This document shows, in pieces, positions 50,732-59,876 of a stretch of DNA of 64,000 bases. Position 1 is the stretch's first letter, and the number at the start of each line of letters is the position of its first letter. The translations under genes were made by a program, and so were the position numbers. The notes below the pieces were generated by a model. The model was not told the origin of the DNA. It did not search any database and worked only from the letters and a program-made list of their open reading frames with translations. This stretch comes from DASSUW01 sp963835525 (GTDB taxonomy: Bacteria > Actinomycetota > Thermoleophilia > Solirubrobacterales > Solirubrobacteraceae): NCBI GenBank assembly GCA_963835525.1, contig CAWIFM010000008.1, positions 1,302,001-1,366,000 on the forward strand, given 5' to 3'.

Positions 50732-51720
50732 TCAACCAGGGCCTGAAGATCTCCGACGTGGCCAGACGCGCGTCCGTCTCACCCGCCACGGTCTCGCGCG
50801 TGCTCAACGACGATCCGCGCGTCGGTGAGGCATACCGGACGCGCGTGCTGCGCGCCGTCGAGGAGCTCGACTACCGCCCCAACGTCCTGGCCCGCAACCT
50901 CCGGCGCCAGCGCACCGCCACGATCGGCGTCGTCGTCCCGGACATCGAGAACCCGCACTTCGGCGAGCTGGTCCGCTCGGTCGAGGACCAGGCCTTCGAC
51001 GCCGGCTACCGCGTGCTCGTCTGCAACACCGACGAGACCGCGGAGAAGCAGCGCGCGTACCTCGAGGCGCTGATCGACGAGCGCGTGCTCGGCGTGATCA
51101 TCTCCCCGTCGGACCCCGGCGGCGAGCAGATCTCGCAGCTGCTCGACCTGGGGATCCCGGTCGTGGCGTGCGACCGCGAGGTCGAGGACGCCAGGGCCGA
51201 CGCCGTGCTGGCCGACAACGTCAAGGCGGTGCGGATCGGCAGCGACGTCCTGATCGCCGGGGGCCACCGCCGGATCGCCTTCATCGGCGGGCGGGTCGAC
51301 GTCGAGACCGGCGCCGAGCGCCTGGCCGGCTACGAGATGGCGATGCGCGCCGCGGGCCTGGAGCCGCTGGTGGTCGACGGCGACTTCCGGCTCGAGCTCG
51401 CCGAGACGGCAGTCGCCGGCCTGCTGCGGCGCGAGCCCAGGCCCACGGCTCTGATGGTCGCCAACAACCTGATGACGCTCGGCGCGCTGCGCGCGATCCG
51501 CGACGCCGGCCTGCGGGTACCCGCCGACATCGCGCTGGTCGGCGTCGACGACCCGCCGTGGTCGGCGCTCGTCGACCCGCCGCTGACCACGCTGGCGCAG
51601 CCGGTGCGGGCGATGGCGGCCGACGCCATGGAGCTGCTGCTGCAGCGCGTCAGCGGCGCGCGCGAGCACCCGCGCCGCATCGTGCATCCCTTCGAGCTCC
51701 GCGCCCGCGAGTCGACGTGA
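50716..51720 (+). CDS. LacI-family transcriptional regulator of the sugar locus
   Basis: A 334-residue LacI-type repressor. The DNA-binding head is LKISDVARRASVSPATVSRV, LNDDPRVGEAYRTRVLRAVE, ELDYRPNVLARNLRRQRTAT. The sugar-binding core includes IGVVVPDIENPHFGELVRSV, GVIISPSDPGGEQISQLLDL, VACDREVEDARADAVLADN and ALVGVDDPPWSALVDPPLTT. GTG 50716 is used. It is divergent from the import operon and convergent with the catabolic genes; three operator-like sites lie at its start. The sugar or a pathway intermediate is the likely inducer. Confidence 0.93.
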   Translation: MGNRFLNQGLKISDVARRASVSPATVSRVLNDDPRVGEAYRTRVLRAVEELDYRPNVLARNLRRQRTATIGVVVPDIENPHFGELVRSVEDQAFDAGYRVLVCNTDETAEKQRAYLEALIDERVLGVIISPSDPGGEQISQLLDLGIPVVACDREVEDARADAVLADNVKAVRIGSDVLIAGGHRRIAFIGGRVDVETGAERLAGYEMAMRAAGLEPLVVDGDFRLELAETAVAGLLRREPRPTALMVANNLMTLGALRAIRDAGLRVPADIALVGVDDPPWSALVDPPLTTLAQPVRAMAADAMELLLQRVSGAREHPRRIVHPFELRAREST

Positions 51721-52539
51721 TCACGCGAGCCGGTACACCGAGCGCGCCGTGCCGGAGAGGATGCGCTCCTGCTCGTCCGGGCTCAGCTCCGCGACGAGCG
51801 AGGACATCACCTCCCAGGCGTGGCCGTAGCCGCCGACGAGGACCGTGATCGGCCAGTCGCTGCCCCACATGAGCCGCTCGGGCCCGAACAGCTCGAGCGC
51901 GACCTCCCAGGCGGGACGCACCTCCTCGGGTGTGAACGGCCGGCCCGGAACCTGCAGGCCGGAGACCTTGGCCACGGTGTTCGGGTGCGCGGCGACCTGC
52001 GCCAGCGTGGCGCGCCAGCGGTCCCAGTCCGCGCCGCCGAACGGCGGCTTGCCGAGGTGGTCGACGACGATCCGCAGCTCGGGGAGCGCGCCGGCCAGGT
52101 CGGCCGTCGCGGCCAGGTGCCGCGGCCAGGCATCGGGCACGTCGAACGGGATGCCGCGGTCGGCGAGCTGCCGCAGCGACGTTCGGACGCTGGGGAGGAG
52201 CAGGAAGTCGTCGCGCGGGTCGTCGTGCACGAGATGGCGCACGCCGCACAGGCGCTCGAGCCGCGCCTCGGCCACCGGGGGCTCCTCGAGCCGCACCCAG
52301 CCCACCACGCCGGCGATCCACAGGTGGCGCGCGGCGGCCTCGAGCATGAGGTCGGTGTCGCGCTCGGAGTCCTCGGCCTGGACGAGCACGGCCGACGCGA
52401 TCCCCGCCGCCTCGAGCTCGGCATGCGCCTGCTCGGGCGTGAAGGTCCGGTGCAGCGGATGGCCGGGGCCGAGCCATGCGTAGTCGCTGCGCTCGAGGTC
52501 CCAGATGTGCAGGTGGGCGTCGACTACAGCTCGTCCCAC
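51721..52539 (-). CDS. Amidohydrolase, probable L-fuconolactonase
   Basis: About 272 residues of the COG3618 amidohydrolase-2 family. It shows VVDAHLHIWDLERSDYAWLG (HxH metal motif), TPEQAHAELEAAGIASAVLV, AGVVGWVRLEEPPVAEARLE, ELRIVVDHLGKPPFGGADWD and ERLMWGSDWPITV (catalytic Asp). Many members open sugar lactones such as L-fucono- and L-rhamnono-lactone. Its GTG 52539 overlaps the stop of the dehydrogenase gene, and the next gene upstream is a fuconate dehydratase, so hydrolysis of L-fuconolactone to L-fuconate is the best assignment. Confidence 0.87.
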   Translation of the reverse strand: MGRAVVDAHLHIWDLERSDYAWLGPGHPLHRTFTPEQAHAELEAAGIASAVLVQAEDSERDTDLMLEAAARHLWIAGVVGWVRLEEPPVAEARLERLCGVRHLVHDDPRDDFLLLPSVRTSLRQLADRGIPFDVPDAWPRHLAATADLAGALPELRIVVDHLGKPPFGGADWDRWRATLAQVAAHPNTVAKVSGLQVPGRPFTPEEVRPAWEVALELFGPERLMWGSDWPITVLVGGYGHAWEVMSSLVAELSPDEQERILSGTARSVYRLA

Positions 52540-53429
52540 AGCGCCTCCGGGATCTCGGCCTCCATCCGCCGCGCGTTCTCGCGGACCTGCTCGGGGGTCG
52601 CGGCGCCCACCACGACCCAGCGCACCGCCGGCTCGCGCAGCGGGAACTGCAGCGCCGCCTCCGGCAGCGTCACGCCGTGCCGCTCGCAGACGTCCGCGAG
52701 GCGCCGCGCGCGCTCGAGCACCTCGTCCGGAACGGCGCCGTACTCGTAGCGGTCGCCGGGGCGCGGCGTGGACAGCAGACCGGAGTTGTAGACCGCGGCC
52801 GCGACGATCCCGACCCCGGTCTCGCGGCAGGCCCCGACCAGCTCGCCGGCCTGCTCGAGCAGCGTGTAGCGACCGGCGGCCATGACGAGGTCGAGCGAGC
52901 CGGTGCGCACGGCGGCGAGCAGCGCCTCGGTCGACTTCGAGCCGATCCCGATCGCGCTGACCAGCCCTTCCTCGCGCAGCGCGGCCAGCGCCGGCACGCC
53001 CGTCGACAGGTCCGCGGCCAGGTCGTGCTCGTCGGGGTCGTGCAGGTAGAGCACGTCGACCGCGCCGAGGCCGAGCCGCTCGAGCGACTCCTCGAGGCTC
53101 GCCCGGATGCCTCCGGCGCTGAAGTCCCACACGCGGCGCAGCGACGCCGGCACCGCGAACTGGTTCGCCTCGTCCAGCCGGTCCGCCGTCTCGGGGCTGG
53201 GCCGCAGCAGCCGGCCGACCTTGGTCGACACGACGTACTCCGCGCGCGGCTTGGTGGCCAGGAAGGCGCCGAGCCGGCGCTCCGAGAGCCCGAGCCCGTA
53301 GTGCGGCGCGGTGTCGAAGTAGCGGATGCCGCTCTCCCAGGCGGCGTCGAGCACCGCCCGGGCCTGCTCGTCGGTCATCGCCCGGTAGAGGTTGCCGACG
53401 TTCGCGGCGCCGTGGCCGAGCTCACCCAC
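52524..53429 (-). CDS. Aldo/keto reductase, probable L-fucose dehydrogenase
   Basis: A 301-residue AKR related to D-threo-aldose 1-dehydrogenase (L-fucose dehydrogenase). It shows GHGAANVGNLYRAMTDEQAR, IRYFDTAPHYGLGLSERRLG with the catalytic Asp and Tyr, YVVSTKVGRLLRP with Lys, and VDVLYLHDPDEHDLAADLST with His. IGIGSKSTEALLAAVRTGSL and RWVVVGAATPEQVRENARRM complete the barrel. The start is GTG 53429, overlapping the dehydratase stop by eight bases. It would oxidise L-fucose at C1 to the lactone with NAD(P). Confidence 0.88.
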   Translation of the reverse strand: MGELGHGAANVGNLYRAMTDEQARAVLDAAWESGIRYFDTAPHYGLGLSERRLGAFLATKPRAEYVVSTKVGRLLRPSPETADRLDEANQFAVPASLRRVWDFSAGGIRASLEESLERLGLGAVDVLYLHDPDEHDLAADLSTGVPALAALREEGLVSAIGIGSKSTEALLAAVRTGSLDLVMAAGRYTLLEQAGELVGACRETGVGIVAAAVYNSGLLSTPRPGDRYEYGAVPDEVLERARRLADVCERHGVTLPEAALQFPLREPAVRWVVVGAATPEQVRENARRMEAEIPEALWDEL

Positions 53430-54663
53430 GGGTCGCCATCTCGGTCCCCGCGCCGGGGGCCGTGGGCGCCAGATAGCGGCCGCCGCGAACCTCGACCGGA
53501 GTGACGAAGTGCTCGTGCAGATGATCGACGTACTCGATGACGCGGCCGTCCATGGTTCCGGAGACCGCCACGAAGTCGAACATCGACAGGTGCTGCACGG
53601 CCTCGCAGAGCCCGACGCCGCCCGCGTGCGGGCACACGGGCACGCCGAACTTGGCGGCGAGCAGGAGGATCGCCACGTTCTCGTTCACGCCGGCGACGCG
53701 GGTCGCGTCGATCTGCAGGATCTGCAGCGCCTCGGCCTGGAGGAACTGCTTGAACATGACGCGGTTGGCCATGTGCTCGCCGGTGGCGACCGGCATCGAG
53801 ACGCCGCGGGCGATCGCGGCGTGGCCGAGCACGTCGTCGGGGTTCGTCGGCTCCTCGATCCAGGCGAGGTCGTAGGGCTCCAGCGCGCGCATCCACTCGA
53901 TCGCCTCGCCGACGTCCCAGCGCTGGTTGGCGTCGACGGCGATCCGGATGTCCGGTCCCACCACGTCGCGGGCGACCTTCAGGCGGCGGACGTCGTCGTC
54001 GACGCTGCCGCCGACCTTGAGCTTGATCAGCTCGAAGCCGTCGTCGACGGCCTCGCGGCAGAGGCGCGCGAGCTTCTCGTCGTCGTAGCCGAGCCAGCCC
54101 GGCGAGGTGGCGTAGGCGGGATAGCCGGAGGCCAGCAGCTCCTCGCGCCGGGCGGCGCGCCCGGGCTCGGCAGCGCGCAGGATCTCCAGCGCCTCGTCGT
54201 GCGTCAGCGCGTCGGTGAGGTAGCGGAAGTCGACGAGGCCGACCAGCTCCTCGGGGCTCATCGTCGCCAGCAGCTCCCACAGCGGCAGGCCGGCGCGCTT
54301 GGCCTTCAGGTCCCACAGCGCGTTGACCACCGCGCCGACGGCCATGTGCATGACGCCCTTCTCGGGGCCGAGCCAGCGCAGCTGCGAGTCGTGGACGAGC
54401 TCCCGCCACACGGCGCCCATGTCGCCGATCAGCTCGTCGGCGTCGCGGCCCACGAAGCGCTCGCGGAGCGCCTCGATGGCGGCCACCTGGACGTCGTTCC
54501 CGCGCCCGATGGTGAAGACGAAGCCGTGCCCGGAGTCCCCGGCGTCGGTCGTCATCCAGACGTAGGCCGCGGAGTAGTCGGGGTCCGGGTTCATGGCGTC
54601 CGACCCGTCGAGCGAGAGCGACGTCGGGAACCGGATGTCGGCGGTCTCGAAGGCGGTTATCAA
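53422..54663 (-). CDS. Enolase-superfamily L-fuconate dehydratase
   Basis: A 413-residue enolase-superfamily enzyme. The N-terminal capping motif DIRFPTSLSLDGSDAMNPDP, then DYSAAYVWMTTD, is characteristic of L-fuconate dehydratases. The barrel shows ELIKLKVGGSVDDDVRRLKV (KxK base), IRIAVDANQRWDVGEAIEWM (Asp ligand, ANQ), LAWIEEPTNPDDVLGHAAIA (Glu ligand), VATGEHMANRVMFKQFLQAE (Glu ligand) and CPHAGGVGLCEAVQHLSMF (acid His). The start is TTG 54663, supported by the conserved N-terminus; no good ribosome site is seen. It makes 2-keto-3-deoxy-L-fuconate. Confidence 0.92.
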   Translation of the reverse strand: MITAFETADIRFPTSLSLDGSDAMNPDPDYSAAYVWMTTDAGDSGHGFVFTIGRGNDVQVAAIEALRERFVGRDADELIGDMGAVWRELVHDSQLRWLGPEKGVMHMAVGAVVNALWDLKAKRAGLPLWELLATMSPEELVGLVDFRYLTDALTHDEALEILRAAEPGRAARREELLASGYPAYATSPGWLGYDDEKLARLCREAVDDGFELIKLKVGGSVDDDVRRLKVARDVVGPDIRIAVDANQRWDVGEAIEWMRALEPYDLAWIEEPTNPDDVLGHAAIARGVSMPVATGEHMANRVMFKQFLQAEALQILQIDATRVAGVNENVAILLLAAKFGVPVCPHAGGVGLCEAVQHLSMFDFVAVSGTMDGRVIEYVDHLHEHFVTPVEVRGGRYLAPTAPGAGTEMATRG

Positions 54664-54692
54664 GAGGCGAAAAATAGTGGAAGGCAGGTGTG

Positions 54693-56267
54693 ATGACCGA
54701 CGTCCTCTACACCGTCGCGAGCGGCGACCTGCGGCACGAGGCGAACCTGACGTGCTGGCCGACGCAGGCCAAGCTGGAAGCCGACTTCGAGGCCGCCGTC
54801 GAGGACCTCGGCTGGTCCGTCCGGCGCGGCCATCCCGTCGGCGAGCACGGCTTCATCGACAGCCAGCGCGCCGGCATCGAGGTCTTCAAGCAGATCCCGC
54901 CCGAGGCGCCGGTGGTCGTCGTCGAAGCCGTGTGGCAGTACAGCCACCACGTCCTGCCCGGGCTGCGCACGCACCGCGGCCCGATCCTGCTCGTCGCCAA
55001 CTGGAGCGGCCAGTACCCCGGCCTCGTCGGCCTCCTCAACCTGACCGCCAGCCTCACCAAGGCCGGCGTCCCGCACTCGATCCTGTGGAGCGAGGACTTC
55101 ACTGACGAATGGGCGCGCGAGGGCCTGCGGACGTGGCTGGAGACCGGCGAGCTGGCCCACGACACCAGCCACGTGCGCGACTACGAGCCCGGGCCGGACG
55201 GCGAGCTCGGCCGCACGCTCGCCGCCGAGCTCCAGCGCGAGAAGGCGATCATCGGCGTCTTCGACGAGGGCTGCATGGGGATGTACAACGCGATCATCGA
55301 CGACGAGCAGCTCAACCCGCTCGGCATCTACAAGGAGCGGCTGTCGCAGAGCGCCCTGGTGGCCGAGATGGGCCGGGTCGCCGACGAGGAGGCCCAGGCC
55401 GTGCGCGCCTGGCTCGACGACGCCGGCATGACGTTCCACACCGGCGACGACGAGGCGACCGAGCTCACCGACGCGCAGCTGCTGAGCCAGTTCAAGATGT
55501 ACGTCGCCGCCCTGCGGATCGCCGACGACTTCGGCCTCGACGCGGTCGGGATCCAGTACCAGCAGGGCCTCAAGGACGTCGTGCCCGCCAGCGATCTCGT
55601 CGAGGGCCTCCTGAACGACGGCGAGCGCCCGCCCGTGCGCAACCGTGACGGCTCACGCGAGCTCTTCCCCGGCGTCGCACTGCCGCACTTCAACGAGGTC
55701 GACGAGGGCGCGGCGGTCGACGCGCTGGTCACCAACCGCGTATGGACCGCGATGGGCCTCGACCCGGCCACCACGCTGCACGACGTCCGCTGGGGCGCCG
55801 AGTACGACGGGCGGTTCGTGTGGGTGTTCGAGATCTCCGGCTCGGTGCCGGCCGCGCACAACGGCGGCTACGAGCAGTCGTACAGCATGCGCCAGCCGCC
55901 GATGTACTTCCCGCTCGGCGGCGGGACGCTGAGCGGGGTGTCGAAGCCGGGCGCGGTCGTCTGGTCGCGCGTCTTCGTCATGGACGGCGAGCTGCACGCC
56001 GACCTCGGGCGCGCCACGGCGCTCGAGCTGCCAGAGGAGGAGACGCGCCGGCGGCTCGAGGCCACGACGGAGCAGTGGCCGATCATGCACGCCGTCCTGC
56101 ACGGGATCACGCGCGACCAGTTCATGGCCCGCCACAAGGCGAACCACCTGCAGGTCGCCTACGCGCCGGACGACGAGACCGCCGACCAGGCCCTTCACGC
56201 CAAGGCCGCGATGTTCGCCGCGCTCGGCCTCCGCGTCCACCTGTGCGGAGACGTGCCGCCGCCTTAG
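54693..56267 (+). CDS. L-fucose/L-arabinose-isomerase-like protein
   Basis: About 524 residues. It shows the three-domain plan of the fucose isomerase family: an N-terminal Rossmann-like part (VVVVEAVWQYSHHVLPGLRT, RGPILLVANWSGQYPGLVGL), a middle domain with VFDEGCMGMYNAIIDDEQLN (likely metal-binding Glu and Asp), GIQYQQGLKDVVPASDLVEG, and a C-terminal domain with AHNGGYEQSYSMRQPPMYFP and MHAVLHGITRDQFMARHKAN. It is distant from E. coli FucI. ATG 54693 has AAGG eight bases upstream. Divergent from the fuconate dehydratase by only 29 bases, it belongs to the same locus, but an isomerase is not needed for the oxidative route, so its real substrate is open. Confidence 0.8.
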   Translation: MTDVLYTVASGDLRHEANLTCWPTQAKLEADFEAAVEDLGWSVRRGHPVGEHGFIDSQRAGIEVFKQIPPEAPVVVVEAVWQYSHHVLPGLRTHRGPILLVANWSGQYPGLVGLLNLTASLTKAGVPHSILWSEDFTDEWAREGLRTWLETGELAHDTSHVRDYEPGPDGELGRTLAAELQREKAIIGVFDEGCMGMYNAIIDDEQLNPLGIYKERLSQSALVAEMGRVADEEAQAVRAWLDDAGMTFHTGDDEATELTDAQLLSQFKMYVAALRIADDFGLDAVGIQYQQGLKDVVPASDLVEGLLNDGERPPVRNRDGSRELFPGVALPHFNEVDEGAAVDALVTNRVWTAMGLDPATTLHDVRWGAEYDGRFVWVFEISGSVPAAHNGGYEQSYSMRQPPMYFPLGGGTLSGVSKPGAVVWSRVFVMDGELHADLGRATALELPEEETRRRLEATTEQWPIMHAVLHGITRDQFMARHKANHLQVAYAPDDETADQALHAKAAMFAALGLRVHLCGDVPPP

Positions 56268-56274
56268 CTGGCAG

Positions 56275-57795
56275 TCACGCCAAGGCTGCGAGCTTCGGCG
56301 AGACGGCTTGCTCGAAGACGGCGGCCGCCGCCCGGTCGTAGCAGCACTGCGCCTCCAGCGGCGTGTCGCCGACGGCGGTGAGGCCGACGACACCGAGCTC
56401 GTCCAGCGCGCTGAGCATGTGGAACACCACGCCGCGCTGCCGGGCACGATCGAAGCCCAGGCGGCCGCTCTTGACCAAGGCGAGCAGGCCGTCGCGGCCG
56501 AGGTCCCGCAGCGACGGGTCGGCGAGGTGGTCCGTTGCCACGTAGTGCTTCGTCGCGCCCGCGGGCGTCGTGAACGTCGCCGCCCGGGCGTCGTAGGCGC
56601 CCCCGGTGAGGAGCGTGAGCGCGGCGAGCGGGTGGGTCGTCCCGCCGCTGCGCAGGTTGACCTCGACGGCGTACGGACGCCACCTCCCTCCGGAGTCGCG
56701 CAGCACGACGAAGTCGACGGCGGATCGCCCGATGACCCCCGCGCGGGCCAGCTGCCGGCCGACTTCGCGCGCGAGGCGCGCGATCGGCTCGGCGTACGGC
56801 GGCGCTGCCGGGAAGCGGCAGCCGAGGTAGCTCTGCCCGTCGAGGATCTGGTCGTGGGTCGAGACGATCTCGACGTCACCGTCCGGCGTGACCTCGAGCT
56901 GGACGCTCGGACTGCGCACGTCCGGCCCGATGAGCCGCTCTTCGACGACGCCGCCACGCGCGGCGAGCCTCGACAGATACGCGTCGACGCTCACGCCGGG
57001 GGCCTCGAGCGCCATGCCCTCGAGCCGCTCGGCGACGCGCTGCCGCTCACCGTCTCCGCCGGGGGAGGGCAGCCCGCGGAGGTCGACGACGGAGTTGCCC
57101 TCGCCGGAGACGCCGTCGTCGAGCTTGACCATCACCTCGACGAGCTCGGGCTTCGCGGCGCGCAGGCGCACGATCGCCTCGATCGCCGCGCGGGCGCCGG
57201 TGACGTGTGCGACTCCCAGCGGATGCGGGACGTCGGCTTGCGCGAACAGCTTGCGGCTGCCGCTCTTCGTTCCGAGCTCCTGGTGGCACGGGTCGGCGCC
57301 GTAGAGCGGCATGTCGAGCGCCAGCGCCAGGCCGCGCTCCAGCGCGGTCGTCATGTAGGGCATCAGATAGCCGAGCGCGCCGGCCGGGACGGCCCACCGG
57401 ATCCGCGCGAGCAGGCTCGGTCGCGCGAGCAGCTTCTCGGACAGCGGGCGCGCCGACCGATCGTCGGCGGAGAGCAGCGTGAGGCGGCTGCGGGCATCGT
57501 TGCGCACCGCCGGCGGGAGCAGCGAGAGGTAGTACTCGGCGATGGCCGGCGCGACCGGGGAGGACGTCACGTAGACGAGCATGAGCCCGGGATCCCGCAG
57601 CGTCAGCAGCAGGCACAGCAGCCGTTCCTCGTACGCCTGCGTCTCGGCGGGCGGCTCGTGCCACCGCTCGATCGCTCGCGAGGGCACCACGACCATGCAG
57701 CGCGGGCCGCGACGCGCGCGCATCGCTGCGTGGATGGATGCCATCCCCGCCTGCAGCCGCTCGAACTCCGGTGCGTCACGACGATGAGCTTCCAT
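56275..57795 (-). CDS. ATP-grasp ligase, PGM1-related
   Basis: A 506-residue protein of the ATP-grasp 'peptide ligase PGM1-related' kind. The N-terminal half shows RRGPRCMVVVPSRAIERWHE, RLLCLLLTLRDPGLMLVYVT, SRLTLLSADDRSARPLSEKL and YGADPCHQELGTKSGSRKLF. The ATP-grasp half has EVMVKLDDGVSGEGNSVVDL, VVEERLIGPDVRSPSVQLEV and PYAVEVNLRSGGTTHPLAAL with the metal Glu and Asn. Relatives join amino acids or peptides through acyl phosphates (PGM1 in pheganomycin). No precursor-peptide or other biosynthetic gene is visible. It is the last gene of the long minus-strand run and lies 66 bases after the kinase. Confidence 0.85.
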   Translation of the reverse strand: MEAHRRDAPEFERLQAGMASIHAAMRARRGPRCMVVVPSRAIERWHEPPAETQAYEERLLCLLLTLRDPGLMLVYVTSSPVAPAIAEYYLSLLPPAVRNDARSRLTLLSADDRSARPLSEKLLARPSLLARIRWAVPAGALGYLMPYMTTALERGLALALDMPLYGADPCHQELGTKSGSRKLFAQADVPHPLGVAHVTGARAAIEAIVRLRAAKPELVEVMVKLDDGVSGEGNSVVDLRGLPSPGGDGERQRVAERLEGMALEAPGVSVDAYLSRLAARGGVVEERLIGPDVRSPSVQLEVTPDGDVEIVSTHDQILDGQSYLGCRFPAAPPYAEPIARLAREVGRQLARAGVIGRSAVDFVVLRDSGGRWRPYAVEVNLRSGGTTHPLAALTLLTGGAYDARAATFTTPAGATKHYVATDHLADPSLRDLGRDGLLALVKSGRLGFDRARQRGVVFHMLSALDELGVVGLTAVGDTPLEAQCCYDRAAAAVFEQAVSPKLAALA

Positions 57796-57861
57796 GCCTC
57801 GACTGTGAGGCAGCGGCGGCCCGGCTCCCAGGGCCCCCAGGGGGACGCTCTCACACCTGTG

Positions 57862-59853
57862 TCAGGTGAGCGGGATCTCCGCCCTGATGCGCGTGCCGCC
57901 CCCGGGTGGGCTGTCGATCTCGAGCCGGCCGTTGAGGGCCTCGACACGGGCCGCGAGCCCGCGCAGCCCCGAGCCGCCGGCCGGATCGGCGCCGCCGACG
58001 CCGTCGTCGGCGACAGTCACCGTGGCGGCTCCGTTCGAGCGCGCGATGCTGACCGTCGCACTCGAGGCGTGCGCGTACTTGGCGATGTTGGTGACCGACT
58101 CGGCGACGACGTAGTAGGCCGCCGCCTCGATCGGCGCGGACAGCCGCTCGTCGGGGAGCATCGTGATGTCGACCGGAAGCGGGGCGCGCGCCGCGATGGC
58201 GTCGAGCGCTGGGCCGAGCCCGCGCTCGGTCAGCACGACGGGGTGGATGCCGCGCGCCAGCTCGCGCAGCTCCTCGAGCCCGCGGGTGAGGTCGGCCTGG
58301 GCGTTCGCCAGCATCTCGCGCGCCGCCGCCGGGTCGCTCTCGAGCCGTGCGGACACCATGTTCAGGCCGAGCGCGACCGAGACGAGCCGCTGCTGGGCGC
58401 CGTCGTGCAGGTTGCGCTCGAGCCGCTGGCGCTCGGCGTCGCCGACGGCCACGAGCCGCGCGCGCGAAGCGGCGAGCTTCTCGTAGGCGTCGGCGTTGGC
58501 CAGCGCCTGGGCGACGAGGTCCGCGAAGTCGCGCAGCCGCTGCTCGAGGCCGTCCGGGAGCGGCTCGTCCGAGGTGCTCACCGCGATCAACGCGCCCCAC
58601 ACCCGGCCGCCGACGTTGACCGGCGCGGCGACCGCGGACCGATAGCCGGCGCTGTGCACCCTCGCGGCCAGCGTGCCGGTGGCGGCGTCGTAGCGGTCGA
58701 CGCGCGTGGGCGCGCCGCTCTGAACGACGCGCGCGACGGCGCTGTCGCCGTCGATGTCGAACGCCGCGCCGACCGGGAAGCGCGGCGGCCCGTGCTCGCT
58801 CCACGCGCCCACGACGGTCGCTGTACGGTCGCCGTCGTAGTGCATGACGTTCACGCCGGGCAGGCCGAGCAGGCGCGCGACCTCCTCGGTCACCTGCTCG
58901 AAGACGCGGCTCGGCGCCGAGTCGCCGGCCACCAGCGTGGCGACCCGGCGGAGCGCCGCCTGCTCGCCGGCGAGCGCTCGCTGCGCGGCCTCGGCGCGCG
59001 TGCGCTCGGCGGTCACCGCCGCGAGCAGCAACGAGGTCACCGTGGCGGTCGCGATGAAGAGCTGGGTCGCCAGCAGGCTGTCGGTGAGCGACTCGCGCAC
59101 GAACGGGCCGTCGTCCTGGGCCGTCTTCCAGACGGTGATCGAGCAGACGATGAGGACCGCCGTCGATGCGCCGCGAGGCCCGAGGCGCAGCGCGGTCCAC
59201 AGGAGCGCGGGGAACACGACGTAGGGAACGTCGCGCTCGGCGGGCAGCTCGGCGAGCGCCAGCAGCACGAGCAGCACCACGCCGCCCTCGACGAGATGGC
59301 GCCGGCGGATCCCGCGCAAGCCTCCGGCGGCCCACGTGAGCACCACGGGCGCGAAGACGAGCGCGCCGCAGGCGTCCCCGAGCGTCCAGGTGCGGAAGAC
59401 GTCGTCGAGCTCGCCCGTGGTGATGACGCCGCCCAGGCGGAGCGCCGTCGGCCCGAAGGCCGCGCTGATGACCGCGGCGAGCAGCGCGCAGGCGATGAAG
59501 GCGACGACGTCGGCGACGCGGTCGAGCCCGAAGCGGCCGTTGGTCAGCCGGCGCAGGAGCAGCGCGGCCACCACGATCGACACGGTGTTCCCGACCGTCT
59601 GGCCGAGCACGGTTCCCAGCGGCGTGTCGAAGTCCGCCAGCAGGAGGTCGCCGATGACGATGCCGGGGATGACCCGCGGGCCGAGCAGCACGAGCAGGGC
59701 GAGGCCCACGCCCGCGGGAGGCCAGAGCGCCGCGACGGCGCCGTCGAGATAGGCGAGCTCCAGGCCGACGCGCCCGGCGAGGTAATACGCGCCCGCGACC
59801 AGTGCGATCGAGACGATGTAGCGCGCCACGCGGGTGATCACCGGGGCACCCAT
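57862..59853 (-). CDS. MASE1-GAF histidine kinase (HisKA_3 type)
   Basis: A 663-residue sensor kinase. ATG 59853 opens MGAPVITRVARYIVSIALVA. Residues about 1-290 are eight or so membrane segments of the MASE1 type (GAVAALWPPAGVGLALLVLL, PGIVIGDLLLADF). Residues about 310-465 are a GAF domain (GVNVMHYDGDRTATVVGAWS). Residues about 480-545 are HisKA_3 with the phosphorylated His in AERQRLERNLHDGAQQRLVS. The C-terminal ATPase has AESVTNIAKYAHASSATVS and VTVADDGVGGADPAGGSGLR. It belongs to the NarL-type two-component kinases. No response regulator is in view, so it is an orphan here. Confidence 0.92.
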   Translation of the reverse strand: MGAPVITRVARYIVSIALVAGAYYLAGRVGLELAYLDGAVAALWPPAGVGLALLVLLGPRVIPGIVIGDLLLADFDTPLGTVLGQTVGNTVSIVVAALLLRRLTNGRFGLDRVADVVAFIACALLAAVISAAFGPTALRLGGVITTGELDDVFRTWTLGDACGALVFAPVVLTWAAGGLRGIRRRHLVEGGVVLLVLLALAELPAERDVPYVVFPALLWTALRLGPRGASTAVLIVCSITVWKTAQDDGPFVRESLTDSLLATQLFIATATVTSLLLAAVTAERTRAEAAQRALAGEQAALRRVATLVAGDSAPSRVFEQVTEEVARLLGLPGVNVMHYDGDRTATVVGAWSEHGPPRFPVGAAFDIDGDSAVARVVQSGAPTRVDRYDAATGTLAARVHSAGYRSAVAAPVNVGGRVWGALIAVSTSDEPLPDGLEQRLRDFADLVAQALANADAYEKLAASRARLVAVGDAERQRLERNLHDGAQQRLVSVALGLNMVSARLESDPAAAREMLANAQADLTRGLEELRELARGIHPVVLTERGLGPALDAIAARAPLPVDITMLPDERLSAPIEAAAYYVVAESVTNIAKYAHASSATVSIARSNGAATVTVADDGVGGADPAGGSGLRGLAARVEALNGRLEIDSPPGGGTRIRAEIPLT

Positions 59854-59876
59854 GACCTGGGGCGAGTCTATTCCGC

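Noticed and set aside
57853..57870. CACCTG-TGT-CAGGTG palindrome at the histidine-kinase stop as a terminator
   Set aside because: It overlaps the stop region, has a three-base loop and no U-tract, and the next gene on the same strand follows closely.
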